DNA of 64,000 nucleotides, taken from NCBI GenBank assembly GCA_964520905.1, contig CAZFQL010000012.1, positions 62,001 to 126,000 of the forward strand. The letters run 5' to 3'. The notes beneath the pieces were generated by a model. That model was not told the DNA's origin and did no database searches. It was given only the letters and a program-made list of their open reading frames with translations. The stretch is from JAGVIE01 sp964520905 (lineage in GTDB: Bacteria; Bacteroidota; Ignavibacteria; UBA10030; SZUA-254). The translations under genes were made by a program, and so were the position numbers. This document shows positions 44,736 through 53,908 of this stretch, one piece after another (the stretch's first letter is position 1; the number at the start of each line of letters is the position of its first letter).

Positions 44736-45266
44736 TTACTTATTTGGCGATGTTAAACGTTCTATTACTTTATCGGTCAGGTCATACTTATCGTTCGAGT
44801 ACATCAACAGTATATCGCCGCTCTTGTCGAAGATATAATCGTAATCGTCTTCCTTTGCGATATCCTGAAGCATTTTGAAAATTTTATTTTGGATGGGCTT
44901 AATCAACTCATTTTGTTTGTTGAATAGCTCGCCATTCTGCCCGAATTTTTTACTTCTGAAATCGACAATCTTCTTATCCATGTCCTGCAATTCTTTTTCA
45001 GTTTCAGCCCGAAGCTGATCGGTGAGGATGAGTTTCTTCTTGTCGTATTCCTGGAATTTTTTCTGCCACTCATTTTGCATCTTTGCAAGTTCGCTTTGCC
45101 ACTGTGCGACCAGATTATCGATCTGGCGCTGGGCATCTTGAGCGTCGGGCAGCTTGTCCATAATTGTTTTCGAATTTACCCAACCGATCTTCGATTGTGC
45201 GTAACCCGGTTGAATTAATAATATGAAAAATATCGATAGAACGAGAGTTATCTTGACAGTTCGCAT
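44736..45266 (-). CDS. Skp/OmpH-family periplasmic chaperone (copy 2)
   Basis: The protein has 176 residues with a signal peptide (VKITLVLSIFFILLIQPGYAQS). SKIGWVNSKTIMDKLPDAQ is the OmpH start, followed by a long charged helical arm (~40-115) and the final strand YIFDKSGDILLMYSNDKYDLTDKVI. Skp trimers hold unfolded outer-membrane proteins for BamA. It is 2 nt before lpxD and similar throughout to the neighbouring copy, so a tandem duplication. Confidence 0.9.
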   Translation of the reverse strand: MRTVKITLVLSIFFILLIQPGYAQSKIGWVNSKTIMDKLPDAQDAQRQIDNLVAQWQSELAKMQNEWQKKFQEYDKKKLILTDQLRAETEKELQDMDKKIVDFRSKKFGQNGELFNKQNELIKPIQNKIFKMLQDIAKEDDYDYIFDKSGDILLMYSNDKYDLTDKVIERLTSPNK

Positions 45267-45282
45267 AATTGGCCTCTGAGAT

Positions 45283-45819
45283 TTATTTACCGCGTTTTAA
45301 TCGATCTATAACCAGATTCGTATAATCATATTTCGGCTCACCGTAGAGTAGAACTATGATTTGTTCGTTGCGGTCGAACATGAATTGGATTTTTTCTTCC
45401 TTTGCCACAAGTTCGATGACTTTCATGACTTTTAGTTTGATCGGGCGTAGTAGGGAATCAGTCGCAATTGCAAGCTCCCCGTCATTTCCGAATTTCTCCT
45501 GACGAAATTGATACCCCCTTTGTTCTAACGCAACAAGTTCTTCACGTTGCGTTCGTTTCTCATCTTCTTTGAGCAGGGGTTCTTTTTTCTGGAATTCTTC
45601 ATAGCGCTGTTGAAGATCTTTACTCATACGCTCCAACTCTGCCTGCCACTGCTTACCTATGGCATCGAGTTTCTTATTGGCTTCAATCGCATCAGGATAT
45701 TCCTGTAGAATTTTTGCTGAATTGACATATCCAATCTTCAGTGATTGAGCGGAGACTTGTGTCGCGTAAGAGACACTTAACAGTAAGATGATCGAGATGA
45801 AAAAAAGAAATCGATTCAC
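45283..45819 (-). CDS. Skp/OmpH-family periplasmic chaperone (copy 1)
   Basis: The protein has 178 residues: signal peptide (FLFFISIILLLSVSYATQVSAQS), LKIGYVNSAKILQEYPDA, a charged coiled arm, and IQFMFDRNEQIIVLLYGEPKYDYTNLVIDRLKRG. Directly downstream of bamA, as expected for an outer-membrane protein chaperone. The two copies have diverged clearly, so they may have different clients. Confidence 0.9.
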   Translation of the reverse strand: MNRFLFFISIILLLSVSYATQVSAQSLKIGYVNSAKILQEYPDAIEANKKLDAIGKQWQAELERMSKDLQQRYEEFQKKEPLLKEDEKRTQREELVALEQRGYQFRQEKFGNDGELAIATDSLLRPIKLKVMKVIELVAKEEKIQFMFDRNEQIIVLLYGEPKYDYTNLVIDRLKRGK

Positions 45820-45862
45820 ATGAACCTCATTAAATTGTGATTGATAAGAAATAAGTTAGTCA

Positions 45863-48253
45863 TTAAAATCCTCTTCCGAATTGGAAATGGAAACGCCAGC
45901 CGTCCGGCTTTCCGTCTTTCGGTGAAACATCGTCGGCGCCATAGCCATAATCGAATCCGATCATTCCAAGCGGCTGGATCAGTATTCGCGCGCCGAAACC
46001 ATAGGATCTCTTAAGATCCAAAAAATCCGTGTGAACAAAATCTTTGTAAACATTTCCTCCTTCGGCAAATCCGAGAAGGTATATCGGCATGGGATTGAGA
46101 GTGAGCGCAAGCCGTAGTTCCAATGTATGCTTGTTTAGAACGCGGCCCCCCTCTTCTACTCCACTGCTATTTACCGGACCCACGCTTCTATCTTCGTAAC
46201 CGCGTAATGGTGTAGTCGAAACATACCCAACCATCGTCCCGCCCATATAGAAGAATTCGATTGGCGGAATTATTGAATTATGATGAAATCCATTTAAGTA
46301 TCCCAGGTTGGAACCTGCATATAATACGAGTCTGCTCGATCCGAATACTGGGATGTACCATTCGGCATTGAACAGCCATTTATGAAAATCTACATCACCC
46401 GGTAAAAACGGTCCGCCGGAAATCTCGGTTGATAATGATACGTTCGATCCAACGGAGGGGAAAATGGGATTATCTGTGCTGTTACGCGATAATGATTGTG
46501 TAATACTAAATTGTTTTGTTTTTCCAAGTTCATAATAGAGACTTCCTCCGGCATCGCGGATATCGTTGCTCTGGAATTTAGCTATCCAATCGGCGCGACA
46601 ATAGTTATCGGGCCAGTTTAATCTGCGTCCGATTCGAACAGAGATACCTGTCTGGCGTAGATCCCATGTATAATTTTGTCTTGTATCATAGAGGCTGACA
46701 CCGAGTGTGGTTGGTCTGTCGTTCAACCAGGGTTCTGTAAAACTAAGTGAGAATGTCCTGAATCTGGCGCCTTCGCCGAATTGCCAATCGAAACTGAGCG
46801 TTTGTCCTGCCCCGCCTGCGAGTGGTTCACGGAGTGAAAAATTCGTTATTGTAAACCCGAGCGCTCCTGTAACTCCGTAAGCGCCGCTGTATCCTACAGA
46901 GGCATTCACATTGTCGCTTGATTTTTCTTCAACTTCATAGATTATATCAACGGTCTGATCGTCGACAAAACGCGTATCGGGTTTTAATTTTTCCGGGTTG
47001 AAATAATTCAGTTGTGAAAGTTGCCGGAGACTTCGTATAATTAGCGCCCGGCTGAAGTAATCGCCCGGACGGGTGAAGAGTTCACGTCGTATCACGTTAT
47101 CTCGGGTTTTACGATTTCCCTTGATGTCGACCTGCCCGATCCGGAATTGATTGCGTTCATAGACATGGATAGCAATATCCAAGCTGTCTTTCCCGACTCG
47201 TTTGATATCCGGGTCTAAATTAAAACGAAGGTAACCATCGTCTAAGTATAACGAGGCGACGTCGCTCTGATCCTCATTGCCTCTCAAATTTTGGTCAAAT
47301 TTTTCTTCATCATATATCATCCCCGGTGAAAATCCCAATCGTTCCTTGAGTATATCGGCTGAATATACGGTGTTGCCTTCCCATGAAACGGATTTGATTT
47401 TATACTGGTCGCCCTCTAGCAAATTGATTAAGATGTTCATCCTTTCCTTATCGGATGTGTACCATATCGAATCGGAAATTATCTCCGCATCAATGTAACC
47501 GTTTTTCTTGTAGAGTTTAACGAGACGACGCTTATCTTCTTCGTATTTTTTACTTTCAAATTTTGGATTGGCGAGTATAAAATGCCACCATCTTTTTTCT
47601 TTAGTGTCTTCGAACTCGCCTTTAAGATCGCTGTTAGTAAATGCCTTATTCCCCGAAAAAGTAATCTGATTGATGGTTAACTTTGGTCCTTCATCGATAT
47701 TTAATTCGAGAACAATACGGTTAGATTTGCTGGAGTCGATAATTTTTGATTCCGGTTTGACTTCAGCGAGAAGGTGTCCTTCTTCCTCGTAAAGAGCTTT
47801 GATATTCTTTACGACTTTATTGATATCATCGGGCGTTATTATTTGGCCATTAATCAAAGTCACTTTCTTTTTTACGTCATCTTCACTCACATCGTCTGTA
47901 CCTTTGATTTCGACTTTATCGAGTCGTGGCATTTCTTTTACCTTAATGAGGAGAAAGATGCCATTATCGACTTTACGATCAATAATTATTTGAATATCTG
48001 AAAATATTCGTAATGCCCAGAGTCGCTGGGTCGCCTGTCTTGTTTCGTCGCCGGGGATCGAAATTACATCGCCGACTTTTAAACCCGAGTTTGCAATTAT
48101 GGCGCCGCTCTCGGTGCCGCCCTGGGTATTATTTCCATCGACCGAAATACCCAGTATCTGAAATTGTTCCGGCTTCACACGTTGAGCGAATAGACCGGTT
48201 GAATCTATTGACAAAAAACAGCCGATTAGAATTAATACATTGAGAATGCGCAA
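45863..48253 (-). CDS. bamA: Outer-membrane assembly factor BamA
   Basis: The protein has 796 residues: signal peptide (RILNVLILIGCFLSIDSTGLFAQ), five POTRA domains (e.g. KVEIKGTDDVSEDDVKKKV, INQITFSGNKAFTNSDLK, GQVDIKGNRKTRDNVIRREL), then a 16-strand-type barrel with the VRGYED-like LRGYEDRS motif of strand-6 loop and a C-terminal aromatic strand ending FHFQFGRGF. It folds outer-membrane beta-barrel proteins. The start lies 3 nt after the uppS stop, so they are translated from one mRNA. Confidence 0.95.
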   Translation of the reverse strand: MRILNVLILIGCFLSIDSTGLFAQRVKPEQFQILGISVDGNNTQGGTESGAIIANSGLKVGDVISIPGDETRQATQRLWALRIFSDIQIIIDRKVDNGIFLLIKVKEMPRLDKVEIKGTDDVSEDDVKKKVTLINGQIITPDDINKVVKNIKALYEEEGHLLAEVKPESKIIDSSKSNRIVLELNIDEGPKLTINQITFSGNKAFTNSDLKGEFEDTKEKRWWHFILANPKFESKKYEEDKRRLVKLYKKNGYIDAEIISDSIWYTSDKERMNILINLLEGDQYKIKSVSWEGNTVYSADILKERLGFSPGMIYDEEKFDQNLRGNEDQSDVASLYLDDGYLRFNLDPDIKRVGKDSLDIAIHVYERNQFRIGQVDIKGNRKTRDNVIRRELFTRPGDYFSRALIIRSLRQLSQLNYFNPEKLKPDTRFVDDQTVDIIYEVEEKSSDNVNASVGYSGAYGVTGALGFTITNFSLREPLAGGAGQTLSFDWQFGEGARFRTFSLSFTEPWLNDRPTTLGVSLYDTRQNYTWDLRQTGISVRIGRRLNWPDNYCRADWIAKFQSNDIRDAGGSLYYELGKTKQFSITQSLSRNSTDNPIFPSVGSNVSLSTEISGGPFLPGDVDFHKWLFNAEWYIPVFGSSRLVLYAGSNLGYLNGFHHNSIIPPIEFFYMGGTMVGYVSTTPLRGYEDRSVGPVNSSGVEEGGRVLNKHTLELRLALTLNPMPIYLLGFAEGGNVYKDFVHTDFLDLKRSYGFGARILIQPLGMIGFDYGYGADDVSPKDGKPDGWRFHFQFGRGF

Positions 48254-48256
48254 GTT

Positions 48257-49096
48257 TTATAATCCTGAAACGTGTTTGAGTAGCCGCTTTGCGTAGCCGG
48301 CTTGTGGTTTTTTCTTTGTAAGTTGTTCGCTTACCATCCCGAATCGCCGCTCTCTTTTTTGGAAATCGGCGATCGCTTCATAAAGTTCATTCCGTCTGAA
48401 ATTGGGCCACAGCACATTGCTGATATAAATCTCTGAATAAGCGAGCTGCCACAATAAAAAATTGCTTATCCGGAGTTCTCCGCTTGTCCGGATCAGTAGA
48501 TCGGGATCGGGGACACCCTGGGTTGATAAATGTTGAGAGATAATCTGATCGTTAATTTGTTCGGGTTTTATTTTCCCCCTGTCGATTTCAAAGGCGATCT
48601 TCTTGATTGCGTTTGTAAGATCCCATCGTCCGCTATAGCTTAATGCGAGATATAGTTTCAATCCGGTATTTTCTTTCGTTCTTTCAATCGCGTCAAGTAA
48701 TTCATCCTGAACTTTTTGTGGCAATTCTTGGATATCGCCAATTGCGTGAACACGAACGTTTTTTTGGTGCAATTTATCGGTCTCATCACGCAGTGCACGC
48801 ATCAGCAAGCGCATCAGCATCGAGACTTCTTCTTTCGGTCTTTTCCAGTTTTCGGTTGAGAAAGCGTAAAGTGTAAGATATTGTACGCCGACCTGTCCGC
48901 ACGTCTCAACGATATCTCTAACCGATTCTACTCCCTCTTTATGTCCGGCGATTCGCGGCAAGCCACGTTGCTTTGCCCATCTGCCGTTTCCATCCATAAT
49001 AATGGCAATGTGGACAGGGATATTTCCTGTTTCCTTCAATCGGTTTTGAGTTCTGGTATCTTCGTCACGTGTGCGCGTTCCACAGCGTGTGTTCAA
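48257..49096 (-). CDS. uppS: Isoprenyl (undecaprenyl) diphosphate synthase
   Basis: The protein has 279 residues from a TTG at 49096, supported by AGAGGA about 10 nt upstream; no ATG fits. Catalytic block HIAIIMDGNGRWAKQRGLPRIAGH with the Mg-binding Asp, TLYAFSTENWKRP, and PDPDLLIRTSGELRISNFLLWQLAYSEIY are the cis-prenyltransferase motifs. The product carries peptidoglycan and polysaccharide units. First gene of the ten-gene envelope operon. Confidence 0.95.
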   Translation of the reverse strand: MNTRCGTRTRDEDTRTQNRLKETGNIPVHIAIIMDGNGRWAKQRGLPRIAGHKEGVESVRDIVETCGQVGVQYLTLYAFSTENWKRPKEEVSMLMRLLMRALRDETDKLHQKNVRVHAIGDIQELPQKVQDELLDAIERTKENTGLKLYLALSYSGRWDLTNAIKKIAFEIDRGKIKPEQINDQIISQHLSTQGVPDPDLLIRTSGELRISNFLLWQLAYSEIYISNVLWPNFRRNELYEAIADFQKRERRFGMVSEQLTKKKPQAGYAKRLLKHVSGL

Positions 49097-49145
49097 GTTT
49101 GGATTTTCCTCTGGATTCGACGTAAAATTCTATGAATTGTTATGA

Positions 49146-49174
49146 AAGTTAACTCATTTTGCATAGAAAGTCAA
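49146..49174 (-). promoter_or_regulatory. Candidate promoter of the uppS-bamA-lpx operon
   Basis: On the minus strand TTGACT (49174-49169), 17 bp, TAACTT (49151-49146), 50 nt before the TTG start of uppS. Confidence 0.55.
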
Positions 49175-49223
49175 GGAATGATGCACAATCTCTTTATCGA
49201 TATTGGTGAATTTTTCCCTCTGA

Positions 49224-49252
49224 TTGATTTTCCTTCATAAAAAAGATATATT
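49224..49252 (+). promoter_or_regulatory. Candidate promoter of ybaB-recR
   Basis: TTGATT (49224-49229), 17 bp, TATATT (49247-49252), 55 nt before the ybaB ATG and divergent from the uppS promoter. Confidence 0.45.
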
Positions 49253-49306
49253 GGTTCAAAACAATTACTACAGTTGACCACTTCATAAACGACGAGGAAT
49301 TAGAAA

Positions 49307-49642
49307 ATGGGAATGCCTAATATGCAAGGTATGATGAAACAAGTTCAAAAAATGCAAGAGAAAATGGAAAAAGTCCAGGCAGAGCTTGAAAATAAAACTG
49401 TCATTGCCGAGGCTGGCGGGGGGATGGTGAAAGTTACAGCGAATGGCAAGCAGGTTATTCTCAAAATTCAAATCGATAAGGAAGTTATCAACCCGAACGA
49501 TGCTGAAATGCTTGAGGACCTGGTTGTAGCCGCAATTAATAAGGCGTTGGAAGAATCTCAAAAAATGGCACAGGAAGAGATGCACAAAGCTACTGCCGGA
49601 ATGATTCCGAATATCCCGGGAATGAATTTACCGGGATTCTAA
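49307..49642 (+). CDS. ybaB: YbaB/EbfC nucleoid-associated protein
   Basis: The protein has 111 residues: Met/Gln-rich N-terminal helix (MQGMMKQVQKMQEKMEKVQAEL), central GGGMVKVTANGKQVILKIQID, and a C-terminal helix EDLVVAAINKALEESQKMAQEEM. It forms tweezer-like DNA-binding dimers. Genes of this family usually precede recR, as here (105 nt). Confidence 0.95.
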   Translation: MGMPNMQGMMKQVQKMQEKMEKVQAELENKTVIAEAGGGMVKVTANGKQVILKIQIDKEVINPNDAEMLEDLVVAAINKALEESQKMAQEEMHKATAGMIPNIPGMNLPGF

Positions 49643-49747
49643 GGGTTGATCGGCATTAATATAATATTCACAGGTTATAGTTCAAAATTGTTTGTACTTC
49701 GTGATTACCCCATTTGTACTTTTACATTTTTCACTTTGCATTGAATT

Positions 49748-50344
49748 ATGCTTTATATATCAGATTCACTTAATCAGCTGATTGAAGAATTCTCTCAGTT
49801 ACCCGGTATTGGTAGAAAATCTGCACAGAGACTTGCGCTCTATATTTTAAAACTTCCCAAAGAGGAAGTAATTAAAATTGCGCATGCGCTTGTAAACGTA
49901 AAGGAGAAGATGAAATATTGTTCCGTGTGTTGGAACTTTACAGAAACCGACCCTTGCGATATTTGTAAAAGCGCTAAACGCGAGATGAACACAATCTGTG
50001 TAGTTGAAGAACCGAATGATGTGCTTGCGATTGAGAAAACTCATGAATACCATGGACTGTATCATGTACTTGGCGGCTCGCTTTCGCCGCTTGAAGGTAT
50101 CGGACCGGACGATTTGAAAGTAAGGGAATTGCTCACTCGTATTTCACCTGGGATCGATGAAATAATTCTTGCTATGAATCCGGATATCGAAGGTGAAGCA
50201 ACCACCATTTATCTTTCACGATTACTTAAACCGCTTGGGATGAAAATAACGCGTATTGCGCGCGGCATACCCGTAGGCGGCGACCTGGAATTTGCAGACG
50301 AAGCCACACTTACAAAAGCCCTGGAGGGAAGGGTGATTGTGTGA
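49748..50344 (+). CDS. recR: Recombination mediator RecR
   Basis: The protein has 198 residues: helix-hairpin-helix LPGIGRKSAQRLALYIL, the four-Cys zinc finger (YCSVCWNFTETDPCDIC), the Toprim start ICVVEEPNDVLAIE, YHVLGGSLSPLEGIGPDDL and the Walker-B-like ARGIPVGGDLEFADE. It helps RecFO load RecA on gapped DNA. Its stop overlaps the next gene's GTG start by 4 nt. Confidence 0.97.
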   Translation: MLYISDSLNQLIEEFSQLPGIGRKSAQRLALYILKLPKEEVIKIAHALVNVKEKMKYCSVCWNFTETDPCDICKSAKREMNTICVVEEPNDVLAIEKTHEYHGLYHVLGGSLSPLEGIGPDDLKVRELLTRISPGIDEIILAMNPDIEGEATTIYLSRLLKPLGMKITRIARGIPVGGDLEFADEATLTKALEGRVIV

Positions 50345-50910
50345 GGAATAGGCGATTTATATTTTTCGCTATCGCTTTTCTTTATTTTTCCGGCTGCGAT
50401 ATATTCCAAACGAGAGATCCTGAATCTCCGAATAAAGTAACATCGGGATATAAACCGCCGGTAACCCCGGATATTGTGCTGGAAAACTTTAAATCGGCAG
50501 TACATGATCATAATGTCGATAATTACATGAAATGTTTTATCGATTCAACTGCCTCATCAGGTAGATTCTCATTTTCACCATCGGCTGGTTATGAAAGTCA
50601 ACTTACGAACTGGAACCTTGAGGACGAGCAAAGATACTTCCAAAATCTCGGAATCCCCAGTGTGTTTCAACCGTCGTTGAGTTTATATGCGACTCAAGAA
50701 GTTAATCGAACAGCAACTTCGACAGAATATACGATGGAGTATATTTTATTCTATCCCCACAACAAACCCGACGTAGCTCAGCAGGTAAAGGGTTATATGC
50801 ATTTATATCTTCAGGTAGATAACCAGCAGCGCTGGGCGATCACGTTGTGGGAAGATAGAAGAGTCGCAACCGATTCCACGTGGAGTTACTTGAAATACAA
50901 TTTTTATTGA
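50341..50910 (+). CDS. Lipoprotein of unknown function (paralogue 1)
   Basis: The protein has 189 residues from GTG 50341, overlapping the recR stop. A lipoprotein signal ends in LYFSGC, so Cys is lipidated after cleavage. The rest (ENFKSAVHDHNVDNYMKCF...WAITLWEDRRV) has the length and pattern of a small NTF2-like domain, but I do not recognise a named family. It resembles the next gene in layout: short helix, central strands and a C-terminal W-x-(I/L)-x-x-W-x-D strand. The pair looks like an old tandem duplication. Confidence 0.65.
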   Translation: MRNRRFIFFAIAFLYFSGCDIFQTRDPESPNKVTSGYKPPVTPDIVLENFKSAVHDHNVDNYMKCFIDSTASSGRFSFSPSAGYESQLTNWNLEDEQRYFQNLGIPSVFQPSLSLYATQEVNRTATSTEYTMEYILFYPHNKPDVAQQVKGYMHLYLQVDNQQRWAITLWEDRRVATDSTWSYLKYNFY

Positions 50911-50912
50911 GG

Positions 50913-51434
50913 ATGTTCTTTATTTCCATGAAGACAGCGCTTTTAATTTCTTTAGTCCTTTTCAATCTCCTCATCACCTGGAGTTGCTTCAATCCATTTG
51001 CGCCTAAACTCGATACTGAACTAAGCTCTAATCTATGCACCGGTCTAAAATCGATTGACGACGTGTTTTGCACATTTCGTAACGCTTACGCTTTTAAAGA
51101 TACAGCCCTTTATGGATCGCTCATGGCATCCGATTTTATGTTTACTTATCGCGATTATGACCATGGTATCGATGTAAGCTGGGGACGAGACGATGAAATG
51201 AGGTCGACTTATGGCTTGTTCCAAAGCGTACAATCGCTCTCGCTGATATGGAATAACATTATCTCATCCGATACCGGAGAAGGAAAACGAACAATTATCC
51301 GTGGGTTTAATCTAACAGTAACATTCAATCCGGGTGATATCGAGCGGGTAGACGGTTATGCGAATTTAACGTTCGTACTTGACAGTGAATCTTCATGGCG
51401 GCTCATGCATTGGCGTGACGAGTCAAATTATTGA
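50913..51434 (+). CDS. Lipoprotein of unknown function (paralogue 2)
   Basis: The protein has about 173 residues from ATG 50913; ATG 50928 is the alternative start. The signal peptide ALLISLVLFNLLITWSC ends in a lipobox-like WSC. The body (CTFRNAYAFKDTALYGSLMASDFMFTYRD... ending SSWRLMHWRDESNY) matches the pattern of the preceding gene and may be NTF2-like. It lies 24 nt before ftsX. Function unknown. Confidence 0.62.
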   Translation: MFFISMKTALLISLVLFNLLITWSCFNPFAPKLDTELSSNLCTGLKSIDDVFCTFRNAYAFKDTALYGSLMASDFMFTYRDYDHGIDVSWGRDDEMRSTYGLFQSVQSLSLIWNNIISSDTGEGKRTIIRGFNLTVTFNPGDIERVDGYANLTFVLDSESSWRLMHWRDESNY

Positions 51435-51458
51435 ATAAATAATATTACTATATACAGT

Positions 51459-52337
51459 ATGAGTTATCTTTACATTTTGAAAGAAGGTATTGCCGGTTTT
51501 CGTCGGGCGAAACTTGCCGCTGTCGGTTCCAGCATCACCATAACTATATCGCTATTGCTTGTCGGATTATTCTACGTGATCTCAACGAACACTTCCAGAC
51601 TTATTGAAGGTGTTCGTCAAAAGGTTGAGATGGAAGCATTTCTTCAAGAGCCGGTATCACGCAATCGACTTGAAGAAATTAAACAGCGGCTTGTCTCAAT
51701 CGAGGGTGTAGAGAGGATACAATTCATCTCGAAAGAAGACGCCGCCAAAATATTTAAAGAAGAATTCGGCGAGGATATAAACAGCGTACTCGACTTCAAT
51801 CCTCTCCCGCCCTCGTTTAAAATATTTTTGAAGGAAGGATACCGTACACCTGAACAAGCAAACCCCATACATAAGCGTATAATGGAGATCGAGGGGCTGG
51901 AAAATATCACATACCGGAAAGAGCTGCTTGAATTTCTTGACCAGCGCGCCCGGATGCTATATTACGTCGGACTCGGTCTTGGACTTCTTTTCGGCATCTC
52001 GGCAATTTTTCTCGTTTCGAATACGATCCGTCTTACAATTTATGCAAAACGTAAATCGGTGCAGACGATGAAACTTGTAGGTGCATCGAGGTGGTTTGTG
52101 CGAGCGCCGTTCTTGATTGAAGGCATATTACAGGGTCTGATCGGCGGTATCATTGCTTCTGGAATTATCTATTATCTTTTATCATTCGCTGCCGGACTTG
52201 TCTCCTCAGAACTTGTACAAATTTTACAGGTTGAAGCGATATTTTATCCGAGTGTTATTGCCGCCGGTATATCCTTAGGTTTTTTGGGTAGCGCGATATC
52301 GGTGAGAAAGTTCATCGGAGAGACGATTGGAAGTTAA
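51459..52337 (+). CDS. ftsX: Cell-division permease-like protein FtsX
   Basis: The protein has 292 residues with four membrane helices: one near the N-terminus (ITISLLLVGLFYVIS) and three in the C-terminal FtsX domain (YYVGLGLGLLFGISAIFLV, GILQGLIGGIIASGIIYYLL, FYPSVIAAGISLGFLGSAISV). A periplasmic loop with EMEAFLQEPVSRNRLEEIKQRL lies between. FtsX with the ATPase FtsE controls peptidoglycan hydrolases at the septum. ftsE is not adjacent here. Confidence 0.92.
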   Translation: MSYLYILKEGIAGFRRAKLAAVGSSITITISLLLVGLFYVISTNTSRLIEGVRQKVEMEAFLQEPVSRNRLEEIKQRLVSIEGVERIQFISKEDAAKIFKEEFGEDINSVLDFNPLPPSFKIFLKEGYRTPEQANPIHKRIMEIEGLENITYRKELLEFLDQRARMLYYVGLGLGLLFGISAIFLVSNTIRLTIYAKRKSVQTMKLVGASRWFVRAPFLIEGILQGLIGGIIASGIIYYLLSFAAGLVSSELVQILQVEAIFYPSVIAAGISLGFLGSAISVRKFIGETIGS

Positions 52338-52478
52338 GATTTAGATTTTTGATAATATGAGTGATTGGTTGACGATCAAATCGAATACCGGGCATCAGCG
52401 GTATAGAAGTATTTCCGAACCCCATACATATAAGATAACAGATTACACCATCTTTTTTTACCTGTTTATCTTTTCCTC

Positions 52479-52507
52479 TTGACAACTCAAATAATATTTT
52501 GTATCTT
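52479..52507 (+). promoter_or_regulatory. Candidate promoter of the TC-tract secreted gene
   Basis: TTGACA (52479-52484), 17 bp, TATCTT (52502-52507), 51 nt before ATG 52558. Confidence 0.55.
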
Positions 52508-52557
52508 TTGCCATAAGATTTCGAAGCAACAGGTGAACCACTAACGGGACATACGAT

Positions 52558-52990
52558 ATGAACTACTTGAGACAAATCTCTCTCTCTGCCAAATAGCAGT
52601 TTACTGCTTTTTGTTTTAATTCTTCTCTTGAGTGCAACACTCTCCGCGCAGGTTACGATTAAAGAAAAGGTAGTTATACAACCAAGCGGCGTAGCAAAAA
52701 TTAACCCAAAAATTCTACAAACGTCTGGTGTGCGACCAACGGTCTATATGAAATATGAGTACCATTCATGTGGTATAGGCGCTCCACCTCAATGTGTATT
52801 TGAGGGACCTTGTGGAACTTCTTATAATCAAACCATTACAGGTGGTATTGCACCTGATTATTTCACAACACTTCAAATAGAGGTAACATTTATACCCTTC
52901 GATCCAGGTGTATACACGTTGCGTGTGACGACACTCCCCCCATTTAATTGTTACCCACAAGGAAGATCGTTCAACTTGGATGTATGTTAA
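52558..52990 (+). pseudogene. Small secreted protein gene, out of frame at a TC-repeat
   Basis: ATG 52558 reads 12 codons (MNYLRQISLSAK) and stops at 52594-52596. The tract TCTCTCTCTCT (52577-52587) lies within these codons. In another frame, open from 52571 to 52990, the sequence encodes a complete hydrophobic signal peptide core (SLLLFVLILLLSATLSAQ) and ~115 residues with conserved-looking cysteines. One extra TC unit (or two fewer) would join ATG to this frame. So the gene is either phase-variable and now off, a decayed gene, or a sequencing error. The family is not recognised. Confidence 0.6.
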
Positions 52991-53894
52991 TGATGGACTG
53001 GGATATAGTCGAACGGATCCGGGAGCTGCGTCAATTGGTTATACTTATACGGGAGAAATAAATTGTAGCGGCAGCGATCTACAACCACAAACATTTGACC
53101 CAAATTCAATCCAAGTAATATCTGAGGGACAAACTTATACAGGCATGGATGATTGTAGGAATTCTTGCCAAGTGGATGTAACGGTTTGTCCTACTTCTAT
53201 GCCTACTGATTGTAAATATACATTTGGTGTTACAGGGATATCTAATTCAAGGCTCAGTTCATGTTTACTCAGGCCCACTTTTGGCGGTATTAATATTTGC
53301 TTGGATAACCAGACCAATAATTGGCATTTTAATATTTCAAATTTGTCTGTTCCTATAATTTCGACGTTATGTACTCCTCCCTCTAATTGGACTGATATCG
53401 GAGATGGGACTGATCTTTCTTTATTGCAACAATTGATTACTAATTGCACCGATTATAATCGGATAATGGATGCACTAAACCAATGGACTCAGGGTAAGCA
53501 GCCTTGTGAGACACCATGCACTTCAAACTGTTCAAGTTATTATTCCTCTTATGCTGCAAGAAAACATGAAGATGTTCACCTTGCTCACTATAAACAGTTT
53601 CTGCAAATAATGATGGATAATTCCTATAAAACAAAAGTAGATATTCCAAAGGTTGGTAGTGAGTGTGCAAATACTGCGTTTGATAGAGGTTCAATTGATA
53701 TACAAAGAGCATTCGATGATGGGTATGAGAAAGCAGGTATAGCAATCGGCAATCCTGGTATTAAAAACTATTCAGAGCAAAAAGCTTGGGAACAAACTAT
53801 AATATCATATATACAAGTTCGAACACAGATAAGGCTATGGGCAATAATCACACACTCGGATTGGTTCGACCAATTTGGAAACTGTGTAAATTGA
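52980..53894 (+). CDS. Cys-rich hypothetical protein with HExxH motif
   Basis: The open frame has 304 residues; its ATG overlaps the preceding frame by 11 nt in another phase. It has many cysteines (about 20) and lacks a signal peptide of its own, although a cysteine-rich protein would be expected outside the cytoplasm. ARKHEDVHLAHYKQF contains HEDVH, a possible HExxH zinc motif. It may be the second half of the preceding gene separated by another frameshift (a C6 run at about 52935-52940 is the obvious place). Function unknown. Confidence 0.55.
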   Translation: MYVNDGLGYSRTDPGAASIGYTYTGEINCSGSDLQPQTFDPNSIQVISEGQTYTGMDDCRNSCQVDVTVCPTSMPTDCKYTFGVTGISNSRLSSCLLRPTFGGINICLDNQTNNWHFNISNLSVPIISTLCTPPSNWTDIGDGTDLSLLQQLITNCTDYNRIMDALNQWTQGKQPCETPCTSNCSSYYSSYAARKHEDVHLAHYKQFLQIMMDNSYKTKVDIPKVGSECANTAFDRGSIDIQRAFDDGYEKAGIAIGNPGIKNYSEQKAWEQTIISYIQVRTQIRLWAIITHSDWFDQFGNCVN

Positions 53895-53908
53895 GAAAGG
53901 AAATATTC

